Positions 35,166 through 44,061 are shown, counted from the stretch's first letter. The stretch: 64,000 bases of DNA from Firmicutes bacterium UBA3553 (GCA_002381185.1 DFOA01000033.1:185750-249749), one strand, 5' to 3'. The notes: generated by a model not told the origin, from the letters alone. A program made the numbers and translations.

Positions 35166-35196
35166 TTGACTGTGAACGGGCTTTATAGTTTATAAT
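35166..35196 (+). promoter_or_regulatory. possible promoter of the RDD gene
   Basis: TTGACT (35166-35171) and TATAAT (35191-35196) with a 19-base spacer, or TTTATA at 17 bases. Confidence 0.45.
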
Positions 35197-35227
35197 TAAG
35201 ACAGCGAGTAATGAAGGGGTGGACGAT

Positions 35228-36319
35228 GTGACAATAAAAGAAATTGAAACGCTGTCAGAGATGGAACGGGAAGTAAATAGAGAGGAGATACCTCAGGTGT
35301 TTTATCCGTGGCGCAGATTTTTAGCCAGAACATTTGATATTTTTATGTATAGCATAATTTGGTCAGCTTTTCTTGCATTTATATTTCATGTAAATTTGGC
35401 AAACAGAAACAGCTTGGGGAACATGCTTGATTCTTTCATAGAAATTGTGATGATGTTATTTTTGGAACCGTTCTGGCTTCATTTTTTCGGGACTACGCCG
35501 GGAAAGGCAATATTTGGACTCAGGATAGAAACTCCTGATGGCAGGAGACTTTCATATGGAGAGGGATTAGAACGAACGTGGGGCGTTTTAGGTGCCGGAA
35601 TGGGTTACAATATTCCAATCTACAACATTTTCCGTCTTTGGAAAAGCTACACGCTGTGCAGTGAGAATGAAACGCAGCCATGGGATGAATCAATATCTTA
35701 CACTATCAAGGATAAGAAACGGTACAGAGGCTTGGTTTGTATCGGATCATACGCAGCCGGTTTCTTTGTTTTGTTTACGATAATATCTGCACAGTATCTC
35801 CCTCCCAACCGAGGGGATCTAACCGTAGCTGAGTTTGCCGAGAACTACAATTATTATTCTGAGTTTTTGGATATCAACTTCAGCAACGAGTATCTGGATG
35901 AAAACGGGAAGTGGGCAGAGAGGGATATTGACGGGACAATATATGTTGAAATCGGACATGCTGAAAATCCACAGTATCACTTTACAATAGAAAACGGGTA
36001 TGTGACAGGTGTTTCATTTGCGGTTGAAATCAAGAATAATGAAGATTGGCTTAGTTCATATGATTCCCAAATGTTTCTGGCTTCCATTGCTTTTATAGGT
36101 GCGCAAAATGAAATGAGGTTATTTTCAAAAATTCCAAAACGAATAGCAGAGCAAATCAGTAATAATACCTTTCAGGATTTCGATTTTACAGAGGCTGGTA
36201 TTGATGTTACATGCAATACAGATTATTCCGGTTATACAAAATCTTCTTTTCTGTTTCCGGAAGAAAATTCGGCGGAAAATTATTTTAGTTTAAAGTTTTC
36301 CATGAATAAGCGAAAATAA
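35228..36319 (+). CDS. RDD family membrane protein
   Basis: The protein has about 363 residues. The RDD domain lies in residues about 20-175: FYPWRRFLARTFDIFMYSIIWSAF with the conserved R and D residues, LEPFWLHFFGTTPGKAIFGLRI, and the second helix pair. A third membrane segment near 180-200 leads to a soluble C-terminal domain of about 160 residues that I do not recognise. The GTG at 35228, eight bases after AAGGGG, is preferred to the GTG at 35219, which overlaps that site. RDD proteins have been linked to ion transport, but the function here is unknown. Confidence 0.82.
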   Translation: MTIKEIETLSEMEREVNREEIPQVFYPWRRFLARTFDIFMYSIIWSAFLAFIFHVNLANRNSLGNMLDSFIEIVMMLFLEPFWLHFFGTTPGKAIFGLRIETPDGRRLSYGEGLERTWGVLGAGMGYNIPIYNIFRLWKSYTLCSENETQPWDESISYTIKDKKRYRGLVCIGSYAAGFFVLFTIISAQYLPPNRGDLTVAEFAENYNYYSEFLDINFSNEYLDENGKWAERDIDGTIYVEIGHAENPQYHFTIENGYVTGVSFAVEIKNNEDWLSSYDSQMFLASIAFIGAQNEMRLFSKIPKRIAEQISNNTFQDFDFTEAGIDVTCNTDYSGYTKSSFLFPEENSAENYFSLKFSMNKRK

Positions 36320-36331
36320 ATAATATAATTA

Positions 36332-36375
36332 AAGAAGCCCCATAATGGTGTCTTGAAGCCATTTTTAGGGCTTTT
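36332..36375 (+). terminator. terminator after the RDD gene
   Basis: AAGAAGCCC pairs with GGGCTTTTT around an inner AATGG/CCATT helix, followed by TTTATAC. Confidence 0.65.
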
Positions 36376-36424
36376 TATACTTATTACACGCAATTAAGTG
36401 AAAAGGTCTGCTATTAATTCAATA

Positions 36425-37666
36425 TTATTGTTCTTTCACACGTACTATACGAATCATCTTTATATACAGAAAAACAGCAATAGCCTCTGCCACGCAGGTG
36501 AAAGCGATAATGATTCCTGTTTGATTCAGATCGTACAGCAGGCCCATCAACGCCGAACCAATCAGGAGAGACAGTCCATAACCAGTGTTGAAGACGCCAA
36601 AACTGGTGCCGCGTTTATAAAATGGGGTAATATCCGCGATGGCTGAGCGCATAATGGTTTCATGTGTGCCCATGACAACTCCGAAGATTACCATACCGTT
36701 AACAATCAGCAGTATTGAACTGCTCATTGTCAGTAATGGCAGCAGCAGAGTAATGAATGGAATAGATATTAAAACGGATAATCCTCCTGTTTTAATGCCG
36801 GTCTTTTTCTTCATGTAATCGTAGAGTTTACCTACAAGCAGTGCGGCAACGGCGTCTATAGCCATGGCACCCGAATATAGCAGCGTGATATTCCCGTCGG
36901 ACATTATATTGTTTGCCTTCAAATGATATCCTATAATGCTGAAATTTACAAATCCCAGAGTACAGAAAAAGGTGAAGGCTGTATAAATCCAGAATATCGG
37001 TTGAAGCGGTTCCGAACGAAATTCTCTCGGCTTTAGGATACCAATCAAGTTATTACGTTTAATTTTGCGGTAGGCATAAAACACAAAAATCATAAGAAGA
37101 ATAAAAGGAACAAAAAGCAGTTTGTAACCTAACTGATATTCGGGGATTCCATTCTCTCCTGCAATAAAGAAGACCAATGTGAAAATCAGTGGGCCTGCAA
37201 GAGCCCCAATTTGATCCAGAGCTTCCTGAAGACCGAATGCAAACCCGGTTCCAACTTGATTTTCAGCAACTTCGGACAGAATTGTATCCTTTGCGGGATT
37301 ACGCAAGGACTTTCCGATTCGCTCCATGAGAATGAGGGTAATCAGAATGTTCCAATTCGCAGTAAATCCCATGATTGGCACCACCAGAAGCATGCTGTAT
37401 CCTACAAAAATAAAAATCCAGTGTTTTCCACTTCTGTCTGACAGCACTCCGGCCAACAGCCTTAGAAAGTATCCAAGGAACTCTCCGATGCCGAATACCA
37501 GACCAACTTGAGCTGCGCTGATGCTCAGCAGGTTGAAATATTGACTGTTAGCACCACGGGCGCTTTCATAGACCATGTCTCCCAACATGCTTATAATCCC
37601 GAATAAGACGATCACTTTAACCGCAGGAGTGAATTTCTTTAAGACCTTGCTTTCCACCCTAGCCAC
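36425..37666 (-). CDS. major facilitator superfamily transporter
   Basis: The protein has about 413 residues and about 12 membrane segments. The loop-2/3 motif reads GEFLGYFLRLLAGVLSDRSGKHW and a second copy occurs as ALLVGKLYDYMKKKTG. The likely start is a GTG at 37666 (or 37657), inside the 3' end of the HTH gene and behind AGGGAAGG; the long frame from 37771 would add residues unlike any MFS N-terminus. The coupled HTH-MFS pair shares one strong promoter. The substrate is unknown; a drug or metabolite efflux role is usual. Confidence 0.85.
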   Translation of the reverse strand: MARVESKVLKKFTPAVKVIVLFGIISMLGDMVYESARGANSQYFNLLSISAAQVGLVFGIGEFLGYFLRLLAGVLSDRSGKHWIFIFVGYSMLLVVPIMGFTANWNILITLILMERIGKSLRNPAKDTILSEVAENQVGTGFAFGLQEALDQIGALAGPLIFTLVFFIAGENGIPEYQLGYKLLFVPFILLMIFVFYAYRKIKRNNLIGILKPREFRSEPLQPIFWIYTAFTFFCTLGFVNFSIIGYHLKANNIMSDGNITLLYSGAMAIDAVAALLVGKLYDYMKKKTGIKTGGLSVLISIPFITLLLPLLTMSSSILLIVNGMVIFGVVMGTHETIMRSAIADITPFYKRGTSFGVFNTGYGLSLLIGSALMGLLYDLNQTGIIIAFTCVAEAIAVFLYIKMIRIVRVKEQ

Positions 37667-38144
37667 GACCTTCCCTGTTTTCACGTCCGGCAGGAACACA
37701 TTCCTGGTTGCCCTCCAGCTTGGAATTTTCACGCAGATTCCAAAAGATTTTGAATTCCAGCTTCTCAACATCTCTCTGCTGTTTATAGCTTATGCGTAAT
37801 GTAGCATCTTTTGGAATGATAATATCACGGTCTAGTTCATTCAAAATTATTTTGATATTGTTATCATGTTCTTTTATATCGGACAAAGCTTCACAGATTT
37901 TGTCAAATAAAACAGGAGAGGCGCCCGGAACATCCTCTGAAATCATGTATCTATCATTCTGGTTGATATAGTCGATAGAATCTCCTGATGCAAGCCAGTG
38001 TATAAGGGCATCTCGGCTGAATCGCCACTCTCTGCCGATTTTACGGGCAGGAATATGTTCTTCACGGAGCAGCTTTATTAACGTTTTTTCACTGACCCCT
38101 AAAAATTTAATTGCCTGTTCGATATTTAAAATATCATCAGTCAT
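37659..38144 (-). CDS. helix-turn-helix (excisionase-type) regulator
   Basis: The protein has 161 residues. The N-terminal 55 hold a MerR-like/excisionase helix-turn-helix: LNIEQAIKFLGVSEKTLIKLLREEHIPARKIGREWRFSRDALIHWLAS. The rest is polar and helical, without a known domain. The ATG at 38144 follows AAAGGAG with eight bases spacing; the GTG at 38153 lies too close. The stop codon overlaps the start of the MFS gene, so it probably regulates that transporter and itself. Confidence 0.85.
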   Translation of the reverse strand: MTDDILNIEQAIKFLGVSEKTLIKLLREEHIPARKIGREWRFSRDALIHWLASGDSIDYINQNDRYMISEDVPGASPVLFDKICEALSDIKEHDNNIKIILNELDRDIIIPKDATLRISYKQQRDVEKLEFKIFWNLRENSKLEGNQECVPAGRENREGRG

Positions 38145-38176
38145 ATAAAACACTCCTTTTAATCAATTTCATAATA

Positions 38177-38205
38177 ATTATAAGTCAGCAGAACAAAAAT
38201 GTCAA
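38177..38205 (-). promoter_or_regulatory. perfect consensus promoter of the HTH-MFS operon
   Basis: On the minus strand TTGACA (38205-38200), a 17-base spacer and TATAAT (38182-38177): an exact match to the sigma-A consensus, the best promoter in the window. Confidence 0.8.
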
Positions 38206-38349
38206 CAACGACAGGATTTAACACCCAATTAACAGTAGATGATATGAATATAATGGATTTATCAAAATTCCAGCCCCAGAGGTGCAGAAAGCCTTGTCTT
38301 GATTTGAAACAGAGTAGCGCTTATGCTTGCATGAAAAAATTCAACGGCA

Positions 38350-38378
38350 TTGTAAAATCTTGTTATTTAAAGTATAAT
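38350..38378 (+). promoter_or_regulatory. promoter before the nuclease-like gene
   Basis: TTGTAA (38350-38355), 17 bases, TATAAT (38373-38378), about 77 bases before the GTG at 38455. Confidence 0.55.
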
Positions 38379-38454
38379 TAATGAAAATGTTGTGGAATAA
38401 AATAGAATGATAGAGTCTCATAATTAATAATATTAAAATTATGGAGGACAAGCA

Positions 38455-39192
38455 GTGAAGTTTGTAAAAGTTAAATTAAAAAATGAGTATGCCAGAGGAT
38501 TAAAGGTCGATAAGAAAGAATATACGGTAATAAAAATAAAGCTTGAGCAGAATGATAAAGAGTTAGTTGAAAAAATTAAAAGGTATGCCGCCGATTTGGC
38601 AAGAAAAGTAAATACAGGAGCTGCTAACGGAACAATTGCCGACCGTGAATACAGTATAAGATATAAGGATGCACTTTCAGGAGTACTGGCCGAATATGCC
38701 TGCAGAACAGCTATTAACGGATATGTTAAAAGAAAATGCGCATTTGCAACTGAATGCAGTGATGTAAAAAGGCAGATTGATATTCTGCTGGAGAATAAAA
38801 AGACCATTGAAGTCAGATCATCCTGCATGCGCAATGGAATTTTATTTTCTATGTTTAATAAAAAGAGCAACGGGGATCAATATTTTGATATATTAGGCCC
38901 TTATCATGCCGACTATAAACCTGATGAGCCAAAAAAAGATTACTATATGAGAGTGCTTTACCCTGTTAATAAAATCAGCATGGAAGAGTTTTTAAATAAC
39001 TTTGATAAATTTGAAATGTATTTAGTAGGCGGTGCAACCTGGGACATGATGTGCAATAAGGACATATTTCAGCTAAAGACACTCAGGCCTAATGAATCAG
39101 ACGTTGATGAGGAGGGTAATTACAGAGTAATTCCTATTCATAAAGGACTTGAAATTTTTACATTATTGGAAAGAATTAAGGATGAACTTTAA
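38455..39192 (+). CDS. uncharacterised protein, possible PD-(D/E)XK nuclease
   Basis: The 245-residue protein has no family I can name. It starts at a GTG with ATGGAGGAC upstream. The middle holds a helix DALSGVLAEYACRTAI (E80), then strands RQIDILLENKKTIEVRSSC with D109 and E119-V-R121. This E...D...E-x-R/K arrangement is that of PD-(D/E)XK nucleases with arginine in place of lysine. The rest is a mixed alpha/beta region. It lies directly before an AlwI-type restriction operon on the same strand, separated by about 100 bases and a hairpin. A nuclease or accessory restriction role is inferred from this only. Confidence 0.5.
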   Translation: MKFVKVKLKNEYARGLKVDKKEYTVIKIKLEQNDKELVEKIKRYAADLARKVNTGAANGTIADREYSIRYKDALSGVLAEYACRTAINGYVKRKCAFATECSDVKRQIDILLENKKTIEVRSSCMRNGILFSMFNKKSNGDQYFDILGPYHADYKPDEPKKDYYMRVLYPVNKISMEEFLNNFDKFEMYLVGGATWDMMCNKDIFQLKTLRPNESDVDEEGNYRVIPIHKGLEIFTLLERIKDEL

Positions 39193-39218
39193 AGCTTATT
39201 AAAGATATTTTTTTTTGA
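39187..39218 (+). terminator. weak terminator after the nuclease-like gene
   Basis: CTTTAA pairs with TTAAAG across AGCTTA, followed by ATATTTTTTTTG. The short stem may allow read-through to the methyltransferase genes. Confidence 0.5.
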
Positions 39219-39291
39219 TTAATAAAGGCTTGGCAATTACTTTTATCTTTCTATCTTTTCATTTTTATGATAAAATGAAGAGATTAGTAAT

Positions 39292-40320
39292 ATGCGGGAG
39301 GATGAAGATTTGTTTGATATAAATAATAGAAGGTATACCGGAAGCAAGTACAAATTAATTGATTGGATAAAAAACTTGATTGAAGAAAATTGTCCCGGAA
39401 ATGTTTTTTGTGATATTTTTGCAGGCACCGGTGTTGTAACTGACAGTGTATTAGATATTTACAATAAATTTATTATAAATGATTTTTTATATTCCAATGA
39501 AGTTATTTACAAAGGTTTTTATCTGCAGGAGGATTTTAACGGGGATAGGCTTGAAGCATATAAAGAAAAGTATACTTTATTAAATCCGGACAACCTTGAA
39601 GAAAATTATGTTTCTATAAATTACGGAGATAAGTTTTTCAGGAATGAAGATGCTAAGATTATCGGGTTTATAAGAGAAGACATAGAAAATGAGAAGAGCT
39701 CTATAAATGAAAAGGAATATTATATACTTCTGGCATCTCTTATATACAGTCTGGATAAGGCAGCTAATACTGTCGGACATTATGATGCTTACATAAAAAA
39801 CAAAGAAATAAAAACAAAATTTAATTTTGAATTAATAATGCCTAAAAAACTTCCGAATAAAGCAATTCATATTTACAGACGCGATGCAAATGAATTGGCA
39901 AATGAAATAGAAACAGATGTTACATTCATTGACCCTCCGTATAATTCAAGACAGTACAGCAGATTCTATCACGTTCTGGAAAATATCGCCCAGTGGAAAA
40001 AACCTGATCTATATGGTATTGCGCTTAAACCGGAACCTGAGAATATGAGTGAATATTGTAAGACGGCAGCTCCGATTGTATTGAAAGATTTAATTTTAAA
40101 ATTGAAAACAAAATATATCGTTTTAACATATAACAACACGTACAACTCTAAAAGCAGTTCATCAAAAAATAAGATAACGTTAGAGGAAATAGAAGAAATA
40201 CTAAATGAGGTCGGCAAAACTAAAAAATTTGAAAAATCACATCAATTTTTTAATGCCGGTAAAACAGAATTTTCAAACCATAAAGAATATTTATTTATAA
40301 CAGAAGTTGGGGAAAAATGA
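39292..40320 (+). CDS. D12-class DNA adenine methyltransferase (first of two)
   Basis: The N6-adenine methyltransferase (342 residues) of the type IIS system has RRYTGSKYKLIDWI at the start, motif I CDIFAGTGVV for SAM binding, and the catalytic motif IV DPPYNSRQYSRFYH (motif around residues 213-226). It should methylate one strand of the asymmetric target. The start may be the ATG at 39292 or a TTG at 39310 that is better placed behind GGGAGG. The next gene overlaps its stop by four bases (ATGA). Confidence 0.9.
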   Translation: MREDEDLFDINNRRYTGSKYKLIDWIKNLIEENCPGNVFCDIFAGTGVVTDSVLDIYNKFIINDFLYSNEVIYKGFYLQEDFNGDRLEAYKEKYTLLNPDNLEENYVSINYGDKFFRNEDAKIIGFIREDIENEKSSINEKEYYILLASLIYSLDKAANTVGHYDAYIKNKEIKTKFNFELIMPKKLPNKAIHIYRRDANELANEIETDVTFIDPPYNSRQYSRFYHVLENIAQWKKPDLYGIALKPEPENMSEYCKTAAPIVLKDLILKLKTKYIVLTYNNTYNSKSSSSKNKITLEEIEEILNEVGKTKKFEKSHQFFNAGKTEFSNHKEYLFITEVGEK

Positions 40321-41252
40321 AGAAAGCAAAAATAAGATCGCCATTTTTTTACGTAGGTGATAAATATAAGATAATGCCGCAAATTATTAAATTAATGCCT
40401 GCGGATATTGATACATATGTTGAACCGTTTGTAGGAGGAGGCAGTTCATTTTTAAATGTTAATGCAAAAAAATACCTTTTAAATGACATAGACTCATATG
40501 TAATTAAGCTGCATAAGTTTATCAGTGAATTTTCACATAATCCACAAGAACTCTTTGATATGATGTACAGAGAGATTGAAAATTATGGCTTATCTTGTTC
40601 TTATAAAGGTATTCTTGCTCCTGATGAACTTAAACGGCTGTATGTAAAGACTTATTATGCAAGGTATAATAAGGAAGGTTATATTAAAATGCGCGATGAT
40701 TTTAATAAAAACCAAAATGACTATTTAAAATTATACCTATTGCTGATTTATGGATTTAACCACATGATACGTTTTAATAACAGCGGAAAGTTTAATTTGC
40801 CGGTAGGAAATGTGGACTTAAATAAAAATGTATATAATGCGCTGGAATTTTATTTAGATTTTATGAGCAACAGGGATATTGAATTTTATAATTACGATTA
40901 TAAGGAATTTATGAATATGATTCCGTTAAATGAAAAGTCGTATGTGTTCTTAGATCCTCCATATCTCATTTCAATGAGTGAATATAATAAGCTGTGGAAC
41001 GATGAAAAAGAAAATGAGCTGTACGAATTTCTTGATGCCATAGATGAAAAGGGAATAAAGTTCGGTATTACCAATCTTATATTTCATAAGAATAGGGAAA
41101 ATTTAATTTTTCATAAGTGGTGTAAAAAATATGATATATATGATATTAACAGCAATTATATAAGCTACAATGATAATTCAATTAAAGATAATTCAAAAGA
41201 AGTATTTGTGACTAACTTTAAGGGGGATTTTAATGGCCAAAGCATATCATAA
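40317..41252 (+). CDS. D12-class DNA adenine methyltransferase (second of two)
   Basis: The Dam-like enzyme (311 residues) has SPFFYVGDKYKIMPQI, motif I TYVEPFVGGGSSF, the Dam-type INSGKF.LPVG-like segment (FNNSGKFNLPVG) and catalytic motif IV FLDPPYLIS. It would modify the other strand of the asymmetric site. Its first bases overlap the upstream methyltransferase and its last 20 overlap the endonuclease gene, so all three are translated together. The two methyltransferases are clearly different proteins, not a duplication. Confidence 0.92.
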   Translation: MKKAKIRSPFFYVGDKYKIMPQIIKLMPADIDTYVEPFVGGGSSFLNVNAKKYLLNDIDSYVIKLHKFISEFSHNPQELFDMMYREIENYGLSCSYKGILAPDELKRLYVKTYYARYNKEGYIKMRDDFNKNQNDYLKLYLLLIYGFNHMIRFNNSGKFNLPVGNVDLNKNVYNALEFYLDFMSNRDIEFYNYDYKEFMNMIPLNEKSYVFLDPPYLISMSEYNKLWNDEKENELYEFLDAIDEKGIKFGITNLIFHKNRENLIFHKWCKKYDIYDINSNYISYNDNSIKDNSKEVFVTNFKGDFNGQSIS

Positions 41253-42789
41253 ACCATTATCGTTTTCAACTACAATGAGAAGTCCTGATAGAATTGCAAA
41301 GTTTATAAAGTGTTTACTTCCATATGAGCATCTGGTTTTGACAAATGAAATAATAATGCAAATAGTTTATAAAATTATAAGATCAAAGGAATACAAACCT
41401 AACTATATATTAGCAGATGAAAGATTAAAAGCAATTTATTATAACGAAGATGAAGAGTTTACTGATGAAGACCTTCGGTTGATTGTAGAAAATAGTCCGC
41501 AGCAGCATAAGGAAGCCGGATTTGATATGGGATGGCCATCAAGATTTGATACATGGTTTAAATTACCGATGGAATTTGGCTTTATTTATTATGAAATGGG
41601 ATCTGCAATTAAAATTTCCGATACAGGTCATATGTTAATTGATGCATTGAATGAGGTTCCTGTAAATGGCGAGAAAATACAAAATGTATTTTTGAATGCC
41701 ATGATGAAATATCAGACTAAAAATCCATTTAGAAAGAATATAAGTTCTAATGTTCCATTAATTTTATTATTACAATTGATAAAAAAATTAAAGGAAGACA
41801 GTGAAGAGAATGATGCAGGCGTATTTATACAGGAATTGCCTTTAATCATTTGCTGGCCTGATAGTGATATTGATAGATTATACAATACAGTTAAAAATAT
41901 CAGAAAAGAAAAAGGTTTTTTATATAGCAATGATTATATGTATGAAGTATGTTTAAAATTATTAAATGCTGAAGATCAAAGAAAACGATTTAAGAAAAAC
42001 CAGATAACCGGTGAAGCGGTAGATGAGTTTATCAGAAAAATGAGAATAACAGGCGTGGTTTCATTAAGAGGGCAGGGAAGATTCATAGATTTTAATATGT
42101 TTGAAATAGACCGGATTAACTACATATTAGATAACTATTCCGAATTTTCTGAATTTTCTGATAAAGAAGAATTTTATAATTATATGGGTACTATTGATGA
42201 AAGGATTTTATCATTACCGCATGCAGAAGTAAATGATGTAGCTACAGTAAGAAAAGAAGCATTAAAGCGATATGCTGAATATTACAGCAGTGAAACCGTC
42301 TATAACGAACTTAAGAATTTAAGTACGAAAAAAGACAGCAAAGATACATTGCTGAAGACTATTCCTGAACCTGTCAGACTGGAGTTTTTAACAAGCATAG
42401 CATTAAAACAGAAGTATGATAATTTAGAGATTCATCCGAATTATAATGTTGATGATGAGGGGATACCGACATTTACTGCGGCAGGAGGAAGGGCGGATAT
42501 TGTTTGCTTCGACAATGACTACAATAGCTTGTTCGAAGTTACACTTATGCGCAGCAGGCAACAAGCCAATGATGAAATATTACCTATAAACAGGCACTTG
42601 TTAGAAGCCAAAGGTATAAACGCTAATACATTCTCTGTTTTTATCGCGCCTGTAATCCATCCTGATGCAGCAGAATTAGCAGATTTTTTAAATCATAAAT
42701 ATGACAATATCATATTGACATACAGCATTACAGACTTTTTGAATGCGCTAGATAGCACTGAAAAGGTGTCTGAACTAATAAATATATAA
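41233..42789 (+). CDS. AlwI-family type IIS restriction endonuclease
   Basis: The 518-residue protein matches the AlwI/N.BstNBI family. The N-terminus, KPLSFSTTMRSPDRIAKFIKCLLPYE, is the family signature, followed by a long winged-helix DNA-recognition part. The C-terminal cleavage domain has E384, D422 (GGRADIV), E435-V-T437, E448 and H455, a PD-(D/E)XK variant with threonine. Relatives recognise GGATC- or GAGTC-like sites and cut a few bases away. Whether it cuts both strands or nicks is not visible. The ATG follows AAGGGGG within the end of the methyltransferase gene. Confidence 0.92.
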   Translation: MAKAYHKPLSFSTTMRSPDRIAKFIKCLLPYEHLVLTNEIIMQIVYKIIRSKEYKPNYILADERLKAIYYNEDEEFTDEDLRLIVENSPQQHKEAGFDMGWPSRFDTWFKLPMEFGFIYYEMGSAIKISDTGHMLIDALNEVPVNGEKIQNVFLNAMMKYQTKNPFRKNISSNVPLILLLQLIKKLKEDSEENDAGVFIQELPLIICWPDSDIDRLYNTVKNIRKEKGFLYSNDYMYEVCLKLLNAEDQRKRFKKNQITGEAVDEFIRKMRITGVVSLRGQGRFIDFNMFEIDRINYILDNYSEFSEFSDKEEFYNYMGTIDERILSLPHAEVNDVATVRKEALKRYAEYYSSETVYNELKNLSTKKDSKDTLLKTIPEPVRLEFLTSIALKQKYDNLEIHPNYNVDDEGIPTFTAAGGRADIVCFDNDYNSLFEVTLMRSRQQANDEILPINRHLLEAKGINANTFSVFIAPVIHPDAAELADFLNHKYDNIILTYSITDFLNALDSTEKVSELINI

Positions 42790-42799
42790 GGTACGCAGC

Positions 42800-42828
42800 G
42801 GTCATATACTTCAAAGAAGTATATGACC
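42800..42828 (+). terminator. perfect hairpin after the restriction operon
   Basis: GGTCATATACTTC and GAAGTATATGACC form a 13-pair stem with an AAA loop, followed by TATTTTG. It probably terminates the operon. Confidence 0.6.
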
Positions 42829-42957
42829 TATTTTGACACTTCCTGTTTGATAACACACTAGTTTTTAATACCGCGCATTTAATTACCTACTCCATACCTA
42901 TGAAGATTGGCGCAGTAACATAACAATTTAATTAGTGGCCGATGATGTGTAAACAAC

Positions 42958-43374
42958 TCAAATTTGACAGTTTGGTACTAAGTTCAGTAAGGCTCCAAAT
43001 CTTTGGCAAGCTGTTATAAAACAAATAAGTGCTAAAAGTTCTGAAATCTCACTATCAGTAAACATCTCTTTCAATGCGCTGAATTCGCTGTTACTCAGAT
43101 GTGTTTTTTTGCTAGACATATCTGCGACATTGACAGCCAATTGTGTTCGCGAATCCATTATGATTTTTGAAGGAGCTCCTTTGGCCTTGCAGTATTCACA
43201 GCCGTTATTAAAAGCCAGAGTACGCCGAACTTCCTCTTTTAATTCTGCAGAAAATGTTTCGCTGGAGAAAATACAGTCTTCCAAAGAAACCCACTTCTCC
43301 AATATGCCCTTGTTATGTCCTAGCAGTTGTTGAAATGGTGTAAAACCGTGCTGAGAAAAAGAAATCATTTCCAT
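42958..43374 (-). CDS. AhpD/carboxymuconolactone decarboxylase-like protein
   Basis: The protein (138 residues) has an AhpD-like fold: EEVRRTLAFNNGCEYCKAKGAPS, with the redox Cys-x-x-Cys at the family's position, and the helix that follows (SRTQLAVNVADMSSK). Members act in peroxide defence or lack known substrates. The start has an AAGGAGGAAC site. It diverges from an Lrp-type regulator across 138 bases, so that regulator may control it. Confidence 0.8.
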   Translation of the reverse strand: MEMISFSQHGFTPFQQLLGHNKGILEKWVSLEDCIFSSETFSAELKEEVRRTLAFNNGCEYCKAKGAPSKIIMDSRTQLAVNVADMSSKKTHLSNSEFSALKEMFTDSEISELLALICFITACQRFGALLNLVPNCQI

Positions 43375-43404
43375 ATTTGTTCCTCCTTAAAATGATATGT
43401 TCTG

Positions 43405-43434
43405 TTGACAAAACAATTATAGCAGGTATATAAT
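43405..43434 (+). promoter_or_regulatory. promoter of the Lrp-type regulator
   Basis: TTGACA (43405-43410), 18 bases, TATAAT (43429-43434). Confidence 0.6.
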
Positions 43435-43512
43435 TAAAATTGTATTTTAAACGATATAATATAATTATTTTTATATTCCTATTGATATATATATTAAAAA
43501 AAGGTGTGTTAA

Positions 43513-43959
43513 ATGAAAATAGACGAAATAGATGTGCGGATTTTGCGTGAGCTGCAAAAGGATAGCCGTATTTCCATAAGAGAGCTATCGAAACGAGTAA
43601 ATCTTTCGCCGCCTTCTGTTACAGAAAGAGTGAGAAGGCTTGAGGACAATAACATCATTGAGGAGTATACGATCCGTTTAAACAAAAAGAAACTTGGCTT
43701 CGTAATCGACTGTATTATTAAAGTTACAATGAGAAATGGACAATACGAAAGATTTAAAAGTTTTATCAAGGATTATAAGCACAGTGAATGGTGCTACAGA
43801 ATTGCGGGTGATGCGTGCTTTATTGTAAAATTGTCAGTTCCTTCTTTAGAGGATATTGAACAGTTTATTAATGCTGTATCCTCCTATGCTCTAACAGAGA
43901 CATCCATTGTTTTTTCAAAGGTGGAAGTTAATGATAATATTGATAAGTTTCTACAATAA
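43513..43959 (+). CDS. Lrp/AsnC family transcriptional regulator
   Basis: The 148-residue regulator has an N-terminal helix-turn-helix (DVRILRELQKDSRISIRELSKRVNLSPPSVTERVRRLEDNNII) and a C-terminal RAM/ACT-like ligand domain (CYRIAGDACFIVKLSVPSLEDIEQF) for amino acids or similar small molecules. It is complete. The ATG follows AAAAAAAGGTG. It lies between the divergent AhpD-like gene and the CODH-like gene 102 bases downstream; either could be its target. Confidence 0.92.
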   Translation: MKIDEIDVRILRELQKDSRISIRELSKRVNLSPPSVTERVRRLEDNNIIEEYTIRLNKKKLGFVIDCIIKVTMRNGQYERFKSFIKDYKHSEWCYRIAGDACFIVKLSVPSLEDIEQFINAVSSYALTETSIVFSKVEVNDNIDKFLQ

Positions 43960-44061
43960 AAAATTCAGTGTGCTGAAGTTAACAAAAATGAAGGCTCTAA
44001 GTATTTTATTTTTTCATATGGACATCCTAAATATTAATTAATAATTTTTATGGAGGATAAT

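Noticed and set aside
37668..37771. Extended N-terminus of the MFS transporter
   Set aside because: These residues (R-S-W-N-S-K-S-F...) are the HTH gene read in another frame; the transporter starts at a GTG near 37666 or 37657.
38199..38381. 60-codon frame between the HTH gene and the nuclease-like gene
   Set aside because: It begins within the minus-strand consensus promoter, lacks a ribosome site and runs through the next promoter.
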